Below are positions 49,470 to 57,816 of a stretch of 64,000 nt of DNA, piece by piece. The first letter of the stretch is position 1. Every line of letters begins with the position of its first letter. This stretch comes from Candidatus Villigracilis adiacens. Lineage in GTDB: Bacteria; Chloroflexota; Anaerolineae; Anaerolineales; Villigracilaceae. The stretch spans positions 558,001 to 622,000 of the forward strand of contig JADJBU010000002.1 of the NCBI GenBank assembly GCA_016703605.1. Reading direction: 5' to 3'. Made by a program: the position numbers and the translations under genes. The notes beneath the pieces are model-generated. The model did not search any database, was not told the DNA's origin, and saw nothing but the letters and a program-made list of their open reading frames with translations.

Positions 49470-50486
49470 TCAGAAAATACGCCTTAGTACAGGTACCTTG
49501 AGCGCCAGGAACACAATTCCCCATGCAATCAGAAATGCGATCAGCGCAATCGCGGGAATCATGAACAGCGAATACCCGGCATAAGGATCGTAACCCATCG
49601 ACTCCATGCCCAGCGCAAGCCGGCGCAGGAGCATGGGGTGGATGAGATAGATGCCGAAGATAGCCGGGCTGGCTTTGGAGGCGAGGCTGGTCAATAAAGC
49701 GGGGACTTTATCCGCAAAGTATCTGACAAGGACAAATGCGCCCAGTGACATGAGGACGATGTTCAGGCTGGGATAGTCCCGCAGGACTGCTTCATTTTTG
49801 AGCGGCGGAAGGTCGAAATAGAAAACGGCAAGGGTGAAAAGAAAGCCAAAGATAAAGACGAAAAAGGCAGGACGCAGGAGGCGGGGCGTGATCTCCACCC
49901 TGCCGAGATAATAACCGAGCAGGAAATATCCCAGATACCCGGCGGCGTAATAGACTTCGAAACCAATGCGGATGGGGGTGAAGCCCTCTACAAGCAGGAG
50001 GATCGGTTTTACAAGAAACCAGAGAACAATGAAATAGCGCAGTTCAGATTCCTTCGCGTTCGCAACGAAGACCCGCAGGATGGGTGTGACGAGATACAAC
50101 CCGATCAACGAATAGAAGAACCACAAATGCGCCTCGCGCGGGACGCTCAAAATGCGGACGACCATCCCGGCAAGAACTTCGAAGGTTAAACCTGATTCTG
50201 CGAACGGACGGCTGTTCTGAATATCGTAAAGCACGGACCAGACCAAAAAGGGAATGACGATCCGCGCCGCGCGTTTTCGGAGGAAGGTCCACAAGTCTTC
50301 CTGCTTGGAGAGCAATAGGAAACCACCGGTGAGAAAGAAGAATGGCACGGCAATGCGCGAAAGCGTGTAGAAGTTCGCGCCCCAAAACCAGGGTTCATGC
50401 CCCCAATCGCAGACGTGGGCAACCACCACCAGAAAGGCGGCGAGGAATCGCGCAAGGTCCACCCAGCCAAGTTTTTGTGAATCCAC
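49470..50486 (-). CDS. Acyltransferase family 3 (OafA-like membrane protein)
   Basis: 338 residues with about ten membrane helices. LGWVDLARFLAAFLVVVAHVC at the N-terminus contains the R...H motif of membrane-bound O-acyltransferases, and VPFFFLTGGFLLL and FGIYLIHPMLLRRL fit the same family. These proteins acylate surface glycans or lipids. It lies 4 bp after the gene for a membrane-anchored six-hairpin-type protein. Confidence 0.88.
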   Translation of the reverse strand: MDSQKLGWVDLARFLAAFLVVVAHVCDWGHEPWFWGANFYTLSRIAVPFFFLTGGFLLLSKQEDLWTFLRKRAARIVIPFLVWSVLYDIQNSRPFAESGLTFEVLAGMVVRILSVPREAHLWFFYSLIGLYLVTPILRVFVANAKESELRYFIVLWFLVKPILLLVEGFTPIRIGFEVYYAAGYLGYFLLGYYLGRVEITPRLLRPAFFVFIFGFLFTLAVFYFDLPPLKNEAVLRDYPSLNIVLMSLGAFVLVRYFADKVPALLTSLASKASPAIFGIYLIHPMLLRRLALGMESMGYDPYAGYSLFMIPAIALIAFLIAWGIVFLALKVPVLRRIF

Positions 50487-50490
50487 AGGA

Positions 50491-51708
50491 TCACTTCTCC
50501 GCGAGATTTTTATATTCGAGATACAAAGTCAGACCGTTGACCCAGCGCTGAAGTCCATCGATGCGGATGCCGGGGTCATCGCAGCTGCCGAACAGTCCGC
50601 CTTTGTAGTTTTTGAGTTGGTCGCCGGGCAGGTCAAATGCGCAATCGTTCGCGGGCAGTTGGCGCGCCTGCACGAACGTGACAAAGGTCCTGATCTCACG
50701 GTCGAGCCATTCATGGTCTTCACCCGAAAGGACGAACGCCTGCGCAATGGACGAGAGCGCTTCGATCTTTGCCGCCGTCGCAACGCTCGAGTTTGCGGGA
50801 TTCAACGAACGCACCTGCCCGGCAATGACCAGGTCGGCGATGTCTTTGGCGTAGGCTTCATCCTTCCCGCTCAACTCATCCAGCCGGGCAAACATGGCGA
50901 GCGCATGGCTGTGCCCCGCATCCTCGGTGACAGGCTGGGCTGTCATGAAATCGTTGATGTCGCGCGCCTGTTCGAGCCAGAATTCGTTGCCGGTCATTTC
51001 ATAAAGTTGAAGAAGAGCCGCGGCTCCTTCGCCGTTGAAGGTTGGGTCTACGTACCCGGGGTTGACCGTCCCCTCGAAGTGCGGGTCGAAGGAATGATAA
51101 AAGCCGCCCTCCGGTTTGCGCATCGAGACGATGAAGTAGCCGAGGTTGACCGCATCGGCGAGCAGGTCGTGGTCGTGGAGCAAAACATTGCCGGTCGCCT
51201 GCCAGCGCTTATAGATCGTGTCTATCGAAACCGCCGCCCCGCCAAGCGGACAGGCGCCATTGGAATACAGACAGGTCCCCTTGAAACGCGATTCGTCGGC
51301 AAGCAGGTTGGGAAGGTAATGTTCCAGAGCGCGGTCACCCGCCTCACAATAGGAAGAATTTTCGGCAATGCGGCAGACCGTGTATAAAGCCGAGACTCCA
51401 CCCATCAAGCGAATGTTGGACGGCGTCGAGGAACGGTCGTTTGTCAGGATGTTGACCTGGTAGGGCAGTTCGCCGTTTGCAAGCTGGTGCCTTACAAGAT
51501 AATCCCCGGCGGCGATGATGGGTCTTTTTAGCGGGTCGTCTCCCAATGGGATGACTTCGGGCGCATGGGCGGAGATCGTTGTGGGAACAGGCGAAGGGAG
51601 TGCGGTGGGTTCCGCCTTTGGCTTAAACGAATCCGTGCCGAGCCACAGGGTTGCGGCAAGCATCACGAACAGGATGATGAGAAGGATTGGTAGGATTCGT
51701 TTCCGCAT
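50491..51708 (-). CDS. Membrane-anchored protein with six-hairpin-glycosidase-like domain
   Basis: About 405 residues from ATG 51706-51708; a GTG at 51718-51720 is an alternative. One N-terminal hydrophobic segment (ILPILLIILFVMLAATLWLG) is followed by a Pro-rich linker. The rest is helical with repeated aromatic-rich motifs (DYLVRHQLANGELPYQVN, YVDPTFNGEGAAALLQLYEMTG, HSHALAMFARLDELSG) like alpha/alpha barrel proteins of the six-hairpin glycosidase superfamily. The substrate and catalytic residues are not identified. It may process an extracellular glycan together with the adjacent acyltransferase. Confidence 0.65.
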   Translation of the reverse strand: MRKRILPILLIILFVMLAATLWLGTDSFKPKAEPTALPSPVPTTISAHAPEVIPLGDDPLKRPIIAAGDYLVRHQLANGELPYQVNILTNDRSSTPSNIRLMGGVSALYTVCRIAENSSYCEAGDRALEHYLPNLLADESRFKGTCLYSNGACPLGGAAVSIDTIYKRWQATGNVLLHDHDLLADAVNLGYFIVSMRKPEGGFYHSFDPHFEGTVNPGYVDPTFNGEGAAALLQLYEMTGNEFWLEQARDINDFMTAQPVTEDAGHSHALAMFARLDELSGKDEAYAKDIADLVIAGQVRSLNPANSSVATAAKIEALSSIAQAFVLSGEDHEWLDREIRTFVTFVQARQLPANDCAFDLPGDQLKNYKGGLFGSCDDPGIRIDGLQRWVNGLTLYLEYKNLAEK

Positions 51709-51730
51709 ATGCAACCGCACAAAGTGACAG

Positions 51731-52387
51731 TCACCTTTCCATCAAATCCTGCAACGATAATTCCGCCAGCGAAGAGACGGTCAGATCGCCCTTCACGTTC
51801 ATCTTTATCGTAAGCGGATTCGGCACCGCCACCACGAAAACCCCCGCACGCTTCGAGGCAAGAACGCCATTGGGCGAATCTTCGAAGACGACTGCTTCGG
51901 TATTTTCAACGTCCAACTTTTCCAACGCTTTCAGGTAGATATCGGGATGGGGTTTCGTCCGACCTGGCGCAACGTCGTCCTGGCAGACGATGTGATCGAA
52001 GTGGTGATAAATATCGAGCCGCTGGGTGTGATCGTCCACCCAGGAGTGCGGAGAGGAGGAACCGATGGCAACCTTCAAGCCGTTCGCCTGCGCTGCATGG
52101 ATCAAGTCCATGACGCCGGGCAGGATGGGGTTGGCGTGGATGATCGCATCCGCTTCCAGCCTGTATCGCGCTTGAAGGGCAACAGGATCAAACCGTCCCC
52201 CGGAAAGATGCGTAAGATGGCGGGCGGGATTAAAGTCCGAGATGCCGTATCCGCCCACAGTCTTCTCCCATTCCTCAATGGGAAGTTCAAATCCATTCTC
52301 CTTGTAAATGTTCTGCCAGACCAAAACCTCGGGCGTTTCGGTGTCGAGGATCAGCCCGTCGAAATCGAAGATCAGCGCTTTTATCAT
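51731..52387 (-). CDS. HAD-superfamily hydrolase (beta-phosphoglucomutase/phosphatase-like)
   Basis: 218 residues. Motif I ALIFDFDGLILDTETPE, motif II VAIGSSSPHSW, motif III KPHPDIYL and motif IV VVFEDSPNGVLASKRAG are those of the HAD subfamily with an alpha-helical cap (phosphatases and beta-phosphoglucomutases). The substrate is not set. It ends upstream of a membrane-anchored protein gene. Confidence 0.92.
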   Translation of the reverse strand: MIKALIFDFDGLILDTETPEVLVWQNIYKENGFELPIEEWEKTVGGYGISDFNPARHLTHLSGGRFDPVALQARYRLEADAIIHANPILPGVMDLIHAAQANGLKVAIGSSSPHSWVDDHTQRLDIYHHFDHIVCQDDVAPGRTKPHPDIYLKALEKLDVENTEAVVFEDSPNGVLASKRAGVFVVAVPNPLTIKMNVKGDLTVSSLAELSLQDLMER

Positions 52388-52415
52388 TTATGGAATTGCT
52401 CCGTGAAAGGTGTTG

Positions 52416-52502
52416 TGCCGCAAACTTCAGTTTGCGCTTGCGCAATGCCGCAAACTGAAGTTTGCAGTGCAGGCAATGCCGCAAACTAAAGTTTGCGGTA
52501 CG
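52416..52502. repeat. Three tandem palindromic units TGCCGCAAACTNNAGTTTGC
   Basis: Palindromic units start at 52416, 52446 and 52477, a spacing of 30-31 nt. Each is an imperfect palindrome with a variable centre (TTC, TGA, TAA). They resemble the 26-bp palindrome upstream of acnA. Confidence 0.7.
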
Positions 52503-52508
52503 GGCGGG

Positions 52509-52829
52509 TTAAGGGAAGCGCCTGACGAAATCCGAGATCGCCTCCCAGATTTTGATGTCGCTGACTCCCTCCGAGTTGATGACGCTCAACACGGCGACCG
52601 CCGCGGGTTTCATGGCGCGGTATTCGCGCATGGCGTCGTCGTTGTTGGCGAAAAAACGCGTGTGATCCATCCAGCCGTAGATGTTCAGCGAGACCGAGAC
52701 AAAACTTTTGGCGCGTTTGAGCGTGATGCGCGCGCTGTCGGTGATCTCTTCGTCTGAAAGGATCAAGCCGCCCTCGGCGCCGGTCATGCCGATGGTCAGC
52801 CCCCTGTTGAAGATCGTCCATTTATTCAT
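52509..52829 (-). CDS. Hypothetical protein
   Basis: 106 residues from MNKWTIFNRGLTIGMTGAEG. No family is recognised. Central stretches FVSVSLNIYGWMDHTRFF and AVLSVINSEGVSDIKIWEAISDFV suggest an alpha/beta fold without a membrane segment. Its start overlaps the end of the preceding GNAT-like gene by 8 bp, so the two are probably translated together. Confidence 0.65.
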   Translation of the reverse strand: MNKWTIFNRGLTIGMTGAEGGLILSDEEITDSARITLKRAKSFVSVSLNIYGWMDHTRFFANNDDAMREYRAMKPAAVAVLSVINSEGVSDIKIWEAISDFVRRFP

Positions 52830-53739
52830 CTGATTCCGCCCTTCTGAACTGGGTGGGTTGAATGCGCGCATTCGACGGCGGAACGCGCGCGGGCTGCGTA
52901 TCCTTCACATAACGCGCAAGGTGTTTCACCATCACCGCCTGGCGCGGCGCGGCTTTCGCGCCAAGGTCTTCGAGCGCGGGTTCGAGCCAGGCTTGGTACG
53001 AACGCACATTCAAATACACAGAACGTCCGCGGCGGTCGGGCAGCTGCGAAACAAGCGAAACAAGTTTTTCGCTGACTTGACCTTCATCGGGCAGGATCAA
53101 CGGGGTCAGCGCCACGCCATACACGCCGTAACTGACGTTTGCAAAACAGCGCCGCCCGGGGTGGATCAATCCGTTCGGGCGGTTGGGCGCCGGTTCGACC
53201 GGATGTAATAACTGCGGCACGATCTGATAATGCAGACTCTGCACCGCGGGCAGGTCTATGGATTGAATGCGCCTCCATGCCGCGCCCGAGGCTGATTCTG
53301 TTTTCCCGATCCTGCTCAAGTCCCAGACTCTTTGCCAGGCGTAGACGGAGAATCCCGCCTTTCGCAATGCGATAAAGACATCGCTGGTCTCGTCCACTTC
53401 GGCGATGACGTGATACGCCTGCCATTCCCCGGCTTGCGCCGCAAGGTGTTCGATGAGGGCGGGCAGGTTGGGGTCGTCGAGGTTGGAGGATGGCGCGAGA
53501 TACAAAAGTTTTGCGAAGGTCTCGCCGCGCGTATGGATGATGCCGCCCAACAGCGTGGAGCCTTCGTGATTGGCAAGCGCCGCGTATAAATGCCGCGCCG
53601 GGTTGACGTACGCCAGCAGTCCCATTGCGCCGAGGGGATGTCCGCGTGTGAGGGCGCGGGTGGTGTCGAGAGTCAAGACATCGTTCCGGTAGCGGGCAAT
53701 GATGGGAAGGTCAAGCAGGTCGAGTGGGCGAATGGACAT
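52822..53739 (-). CDS. Hypothetical protein with GNAT-like features
   Basis: 305 residues from MSIRPLDLLDLPIIARYRND. The first part (ARYRNDVLTLDTTRALTRG, then GGIIHTRGETFAKLLYLAP) and a later segment (AYHVIAEVDETSDVFIALRKAGFSVYAWQRVWDL) look like a GNAT acetyltransferase core, but the acetyl-CoA loop is degenerate. Function unknown. It overlaps the short downstream gene. Confidence 0.6.
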   Translation of the reverse strand: MSIRPLDLLDLPIIARYRNDVLTLDTTRALTRGHPLGAMGLLAYVNPARHLYAALANHEGSTLLGGIIHTRGETFAKLLYLAPSSNLDDPNLPALIEHLAAQAGEWQAYHVIAEVDETSDVFIALRKAGFSVYAWQRVWDLSRIGKTESASGAAWRRIQSIDLPAVQSLHYQIVPQLLHPVEPAPNRPNGLIHPGRRCFANVSYGVYGVALTPLILPDEGQVSEKLVSLVSQLPDRRGRSVYLNVRSYQAWLEPALEDLGAKAAPRQAVMVKHLARYVKDTQPARVPPSNARIQPTQFRRAESDE

Positions 53740-53839
53740 AAGATAAAAGACCCGAATGGTCATCGCGGTCATCCAATATCATAACCGAAGAAGAAACCTT
53801 TCGGGTCTCGGTTTTTGCCGCGGGGAGCGGTACTTTTTA

Positions 53840-54418
53840 TCAACCAGCCAGGGAAATGAAATACTCGTGGAAACGCGTGTCGTCGGTCAACTCGGGGTGG
53901 AAGGAGGTCGCCAGCAAATGTCCCTGCTGCGCGGCAACGATGCGCCCATCTTCCAACGCTGAGAGGACTTTTGCATTTCCACCCACCGATTGAATGATCG
54001 GCGCGCGAATGAAGACCGCATGATAAGGATGCTTCGTCCGGGTGGCTTTGTATAACTCTTCGATCTCGAGGTCGGTCTCGAAGGAATCCACCTGCCGCCC
54101 GAAGGCATTGCGCTGGACTTTGATATTCATCAATCCAAGCAGCGGCTGGTCGCGCCCGATGTCGTTGGAGAGAAAGATCGCGCCCGCGCAGGTTCCCCAA
54201 ATGGCATGGGACTTTCCGAACTCGCGCAGTGGATCCATCAATCCATACGCCACCGCCAGTTTGCCAATGGTCGTCGACTCGCCGCCGGGGATGATGAGTC
54301 CGTGGAGTCCGTTCAGGTGTTCGGGCAAACGCACCTCAACCGTCTCCACGCCGAGTTTCTTCAGCATGGAGCCATGTTCCGCAAAGTCGCCCTGTAAAGC
54401 TAGGATTCCGATTTTCAT
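53840..54418 (-). CDS. pdxT: Pyridoxal 5'-phosphate synthase glutaminase subunit PdxT
   Basis: 192 residues from MKIGILALQGDFAEHG. It is a class I glutaminase with IPGGESTTIGKL, the nucleophile cysteine in GTCAGAIFLS and the catalytic H-E in TSFHPELTDD. It feeds ammonia to PdxS to make PLP from ribose-5-phosphate and glyceraldehyde-3-phosphate. A repeat-filled gap of 102 bp separates it from pdxS. Confidence 0.96.
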   Translation of the reverse strand: MKIGILALQGDFAEHGSMLKKLGVETVEVRLPEHLNGLHGLIIPGGESTTIGKLAVAYGLMDPLREFGKSHAIWGTCAGAIFLSNDIGRDQPLLGLMNIKVQRNAFGRQVDSFETDLEIEELYKATRTKHPYHAVFIRAPIIQSVGGNAKVLSALEDGRIVAAQQGHLLATSFHPELTDDTRFHEYFISLAG

Positions 54419-54420
54419 AC

Positions 54421-54500
54421 GAATGCAAGTACACACGTAGACAAGTAAACAAGTACACAAGCAAACTACAGAAATATGTTACGCCTTGTGTACCTGTTTA
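54421..54500. repeat. 8-bp-period repeat between pdxS and pdxT
   Basis: Tandem AAGTACAC/ACGTAGAC/AAGTAAAC units followed by GTGTACCTGTTTACC pieces. Period 8 rather than 7. Similar tract at 12199-12229. Confidence 0.65.
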
Positions 54501-54520
54501 CCTGATACCTGCCTACTTCC

Positions 54521-55408
54521 TCACCAACCCCGTCCCGCGATCTTATCGCCTTCCGGCATTTGCGAGACGTTGCGCCCGACCATGGCCTCGCCGAGGTTCT
54601 TGCTCACTTCCGCGAGAATGGAAGCATCCTGGTAATGAGTCACCGACTTGACGATGGCTTGCGCGCGCCGGGCAGGGTCGCCGGATTTGAAGATGCCCGA
54701 GCCGACGAAGACGCCGTCCACGCCGAGCTGCATCATCAAGGCCGCATCCGCCGGGGTCGCCACGCCGCCCGCCGCAAAGTTGACCACCGGCATACGACCA
54801 AGTTCCTTCGTTTCCTTCACCAGTTCATAAGGCGCGCCATTATTTTTGGCGTATGCCATCAACTCTTCGTCGCCCATTGTCTGCAACTGGCGGATCGCGC
54901 CCATCACCGTCCGCGCATGGCGCACGGCTTCAACCACATCACCCGTCCCGGCTTCGCCCTTGGTGCGGATCATCGCCGCGCCTTCGCCGATGCGTCGCAG
55001 CGCCTCGCCGATATTGCGGCATCCGCACACGAACGGGACCTTGAAGTTGTGCTTGAGGATGTGATGTTCCTCATCCGCCGGGGTCAACACCTCGGACTCG
55101 TCGATATAGTCCACGCCGATGGATTCGAGAATCTGCGCTTCGACGAAATGACCGATGCGGCACTTCGCCATCACCGGAATGGAGACCGCATCCATGATCT
55201 TGAGGATCATATCCGGGTCTGACATGCGCACCACACCGCCGTCTGCGCGGATATCGGCAGGTACGCGCTCCAACGCCATCACGGCGCACGCGCCCGCATC
55301 CTCCGCGATCCTGGCATGTTCGACGTTGACCACGTCCATGATGACGCCGCCCTTCAACATCTGCGCCAATCCTTTTTTCTCGGTCCAGGTTCCTGTTTTT
55401 GCTTGCAT
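54521..55408 (-). CDS. pdxS: Pyridoxal 5'-phosphate synthase subunit PdxS
   Basis: 295 residues. Start MQAKTGTWTEKKGLAQMLKGGVIMDVV, then ACAVMALERVPADIRADGGVVRMSDP and HNFKVPFVCGCRNIGEALRR with the two active-site lysine regions, and GEAGTGDVVEAVRH for the phosphate loop. It builds PLP with PdxT. Expression is probably controlled by the divergent PdxR-type regulator. Confidence 0.98.
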   Translation of the reverse strand: MQAKTGTWTEKKGLAQMLKGGVIMDVVNVEHARIAEDAGACAVMALERVPADIRADGGVVRMSDPDMILKIMDAVSIPVMAKCRIGHFVEAQILESIGVDYIDESEVLTPADEEHHILKHNFKVPFVCGCRNIGEALRRIGEGAAMIRTKGEAGTGDVVEAVRHARTVMGAIRQLQTMGDEELMAYAKNNGAPYELVKETKELGRMPVVNFAAGGVATPADAALMMQLGVDGVFVGSGIFKSGDPARRAQAIVKSVTHYQDASILAEVSKNLGEAMVGRNVSQMPEGDKIAGRGW

Positions 55409-55749
55409 ATTTTTGCTCCTGCTTTATTTTATTGGGCTCCCACGTTTCTGGCGGAAAAAACCTTCAACACGAAGGACACCAGGTACACAAAGGGGAAAAG
55501 AGTCTTGATTTCCTTGGTTTTTCCTTCGTGACCGTTGTGTCCTTTGTGTTAAAAAGAGTTATCCCGTTAAAAACGGTAGAGCCTTTTATTGTAAGATGAT
55601 TCTAGGACGAAATTGGCAGGTGTTAAGAGCCAATATTTGAAATAAATCGACCATCCACTTTGGCGTCAAAATAGGGTTGGAACGAAATTGTCCCGGTCTT
55701 TCCTGGGAAAAATGATATATTCTGTCATGCCAATCGACTTGGAGTCCCC
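55409..55749. promoter_or_regulatory. Divergent pdxS/pdxR control region with direct repeats
   Basis: A 341-bp gap between the two divergent genes. It contains two copies of ACGAAATTG at 55607-55615 and 55682-55690, exactly 75 bp apart (about seven helical turns), each preceded by GG or GGA. MocR-type regulators bind direct repeats, so these are operator candidates. An 8-mer repeat tract (AACACGAA-GGACACCA-GGTACACA) fills 55460-55500. Confidence 0.55.
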
Positions 55750-57222
55750 ATGCGCATCCCACTTGACCGTCAGAGTGAAGTCCCTTTATATCAGCAGATC
55801 GAATCGCATCTCCGGAAAGCCATCCTTTCCGGCAACCTCCCGTCCGATACGCGCCTGCCTGCATCCCGTCAACTTGCGCAAGACCTGGGCGTCAACCGCG
55901 CCACGATTGAGAATGCATACTCCGCGTTGGAAGCGGAAGGACTCGTCTTTTCCAAAATGGGCAGCGGCACGTATGTATTGCCCGTGACCTCCCTGCCCTC
56001 CATACCTAAAAACGATTCAGATGCGCCGTGGCCTCTCTGGCAGTCAAGCCTGACGACAAACCACGCATCAAGCGCGGACCTGGTGGATGATCCGCCACCG
56101 ACGGTTCATCCACGCCCGATCAGTTTCGCCAGCGGCGTGAGCGACTCGCGCCAGTTTCCCGTGGAGGAATTTCGCAAAGTCCTGCAAACCGTGATGCGCC
56201 GCGACCAGATCGATTCGCTTGAATACGGCGAACGCAGGGGCTACGCTCCCTTACGAAAGGGAATCGCTCAAATCCTCGCCAGTCAGGGCTTGCAGGCGCA
56301 CCCCGAAAACATCCTCATCACAGCCGGTTCACAGCAAGCCATTTTCCTCGTCGCACAAGTCTTACTGAAACCGAACGATATCGTGCTTGTGGAAGACCCG
56401 AGCTATTCCGTGGCGCTCGATCTGTTCCGCTCTCTTGGGTTTCAGATCATCGGCATCCCAGTGGACGGTCAGGGAATGCAGGTCGAAAAATTGGAGACAC
56501 TCCTGCAACTCCATCATCCCAAACTGATCTACACGATCCCCAATTTTCACAACCCAACCGGAACCTGCCTGAGCAGCGCGCGCCGCCGCGAGTTGATCCT
56601 GCTGGCCGGTAAATATAACGTCCCGATCTTAGAAGATGATTTCGTAGGCGACTTGCGTTACGAAGGTCACACGCAACCCTCGCTCAAATCCCTCGACCCC
56701 GGCGGACAGGTGATCTACGTCGGCACCTTCTCGAAAATGTTGATGCCCGGTTTGCGTGTCGGCTTCATCGTCGCCGATGGACCCGTCTACGACAGCCTGC
56801 TCAATTTCAAACGTCTCAGTGACCTGGCGACATCCACGTTGATCCAGCGCGCGTTGGATGCGTACATGACTGTCGGGCGTTATCAAACTTATTTGCATCG
56901 GTCATGCCAGATCTTCCGCACTCGGCGCGATGCCATGGTCAAAGCGCTCAAGCGTCACATGCCTGGGAGTTCCTTTGAAATACCCAAAGGCGGCTTGTTC
57001 ATCTGGCTGCGATTACCCAGGGCGTTATCCGCGAGCGAACTTCATCCAATTGCGCAAAAAGAGGGCGTTTCATTTGCGCCTGGCAATTCCTTCTTCATTG
57101 ACGGCAAACGCGGGGGGGATTGGCTGCGCCTCAATTTCGCCGCGCAGCCTGTGGAAGACATCGAAGAGGGGATCAAACGATTGGGGGCGGCAGTCCGTCA
57201 TATCAAGGCAAAGAAAAAATAG
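55750..57222 (+). CDS. pdxR: PdxR-like MocR family regulator (GntR-aminotransferase fusion)
   Basis: 490 residues. Residues 1-75 are a GntR winged helix (RQSEVPLYQQIESHLRKAILSGNLPSDTRLPASRQLAQDLGVNRATIENAYSALEAEGLVFSKMGSGTYVLP). A linker leads to a fold-type I aminotransferase domain (about 110-480) with NFHNPTG and the PLP lysine in GTFSKMLMPGLRVGF. Such proteins sense PLP and control pdxST. It is divergent from pdxS, the classical layout. The gene ends in a terminator at 57244-57268. Confidence 0.9.
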   Translation: MRIPLDRQSEVPLYQQIESHLRKAILSGNLPSDTRLPASRQLAQDLGVNRATIENAYSALEAEGLVFSKMGSGTYVLPVTSLPSIPKNDSDAPWPLWQSSLTTNHASSADLVDDPPPTVHPRPISFASGVSDSRQFPVEEFRKVLQTVMRRDQIDSLEYGERRGYAPLRKGIAQILASQGLQAHPENILITAGSQQAIFLVAQVLLKPNDIVLVEDPSYSVALDLFRSLGFQIIGIPVDGQGMQVEKLETLLQLHHPKLIYTIPNFHNPTGTCLSSARRRELILLAGKYNVPILEDDFVGDLRYEGHTQPSLKSLDPGGQVIYVGTFSKMLMPGLRVGFIVADGPVYDSLLNFKRLSDLATSTLIQRALDAYMTVGRYQTYLHRSCQIFRTRRDAMVKALKRHMPGSSFEIPKGGLFIWLRLPRALSASELHPIAQKEGVSFAPGNSFFIDGKRGGDWLRLNFAAQPVEDIEEGIKRLGAAVRHIKAKKK

Positions 57223-57243
57223 CCGTTCCCTTCGCTGAAAGAG

Positions 57244-57268
57244 ACGTCCCTGAACCGGACGTTTTTTT
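57244..57268 (+). terminator. pdxR terminator
   Basis: ACGTCC-CTGAACC-GGACGT followed by seven Ts. Confidence 0.8.
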
Positions 57269-57279
57269 GTTCCCAGGGC

Positions 57280-57334
57280 TTGACAGCCTTCGCTTAAGTG
57301 CTACAATTCACTCAATGATACAATTATTACAATT
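57280..57334 (+). promoter_or_regulatory. Promoter and triple TACAATT operator of the GntR operon
   Basis: TTGACA (57280-57285), 16-bp spacer, TACAAT (57302-57307). TACAATT is repeated at 57302, 57319 and 57328, the last two 9 bp apart. The layout suggests autoregulation by the GntR protein. Confidence 0.6.
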
Positions 57335-57345
57335 TAGGAAACTCA

Positions 57346-57786
57346 ATGCCTGAAAAGAAACTCACCCTTCAACTCGATTTCCATTCCGGACTACCCATCT
57401 ATACCCAGATCGTTAACCAGGTTCAAAGCCAGTTGGCAAACGAGATATTGAAACCCGGAGATCAACTGCCCACCGTCCGCGCTCTGGCTGAGGAACTGCG
57501 CATCAATTTCAACACCGTGGCGCGCGCGTACCGCATATTGGATGAGGCGCGGATCATTTCCACGCAGCAGGGACGCGGCACATTCATTACTGAGATTCCA
57601 CCGCCAGAGGTTAGTGAAAGGCTGAGAAACGAGTCGCTTTCGGAACTCACGCTAAGGTTTATCAACGAAGCGCTGAGGCTTGGGTTTTCCGAGCGTGAGA
57701 TCAGCCAGATGGTGAGGGACAAGATTCAGCAAGAGTCGAACCGCGGCGAAACATCACGAAGAGAATCAAGACAGGTCAAAAAGTAA
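57346..57786 (+). CDS. GntR family regulator, YtrA type
   Basis: 146 residues. The helix-turn-helix region GLPIYTQIVNQVQSQLANEILKPGDQLPTVRALAEELRINFNTVARAYRIL is complete, followed by a short helical tail as in YtrA-type regulators without a ligand domain. It heads an operon with SPFH, SdpI and DUF4177 genes and probably represses it. Confidence 0.92.
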   Translation: MPEKKLTLQLDFHSGLPIYTQIVNQVQSQLANEILKPGDQLPTVRALAEELRINFNTVARAYRILDEARIISTQQGRGTFITEIPPPEVSERLRNESLSELTLRFINEALRLGFSEREISQMVRDKIQQESNRGETSRRESRQVKK

Positions 57787-57816
57787 GAATAAATCGAAAC
57801 ATCAGGAGAGTATCGA

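Noticed and set aside
52416..52502. CRISPR-like array
   Set aside because: Only three palindromic units, spacing filled by 7-10 nt, no leader and no cas genes.
53748..53808. pdxT terminator from AGACCCGA/TCGGGTCT
   Set aside because: The loop is over 40 nt and a competing short stem exists, so I did not list it as a feature.
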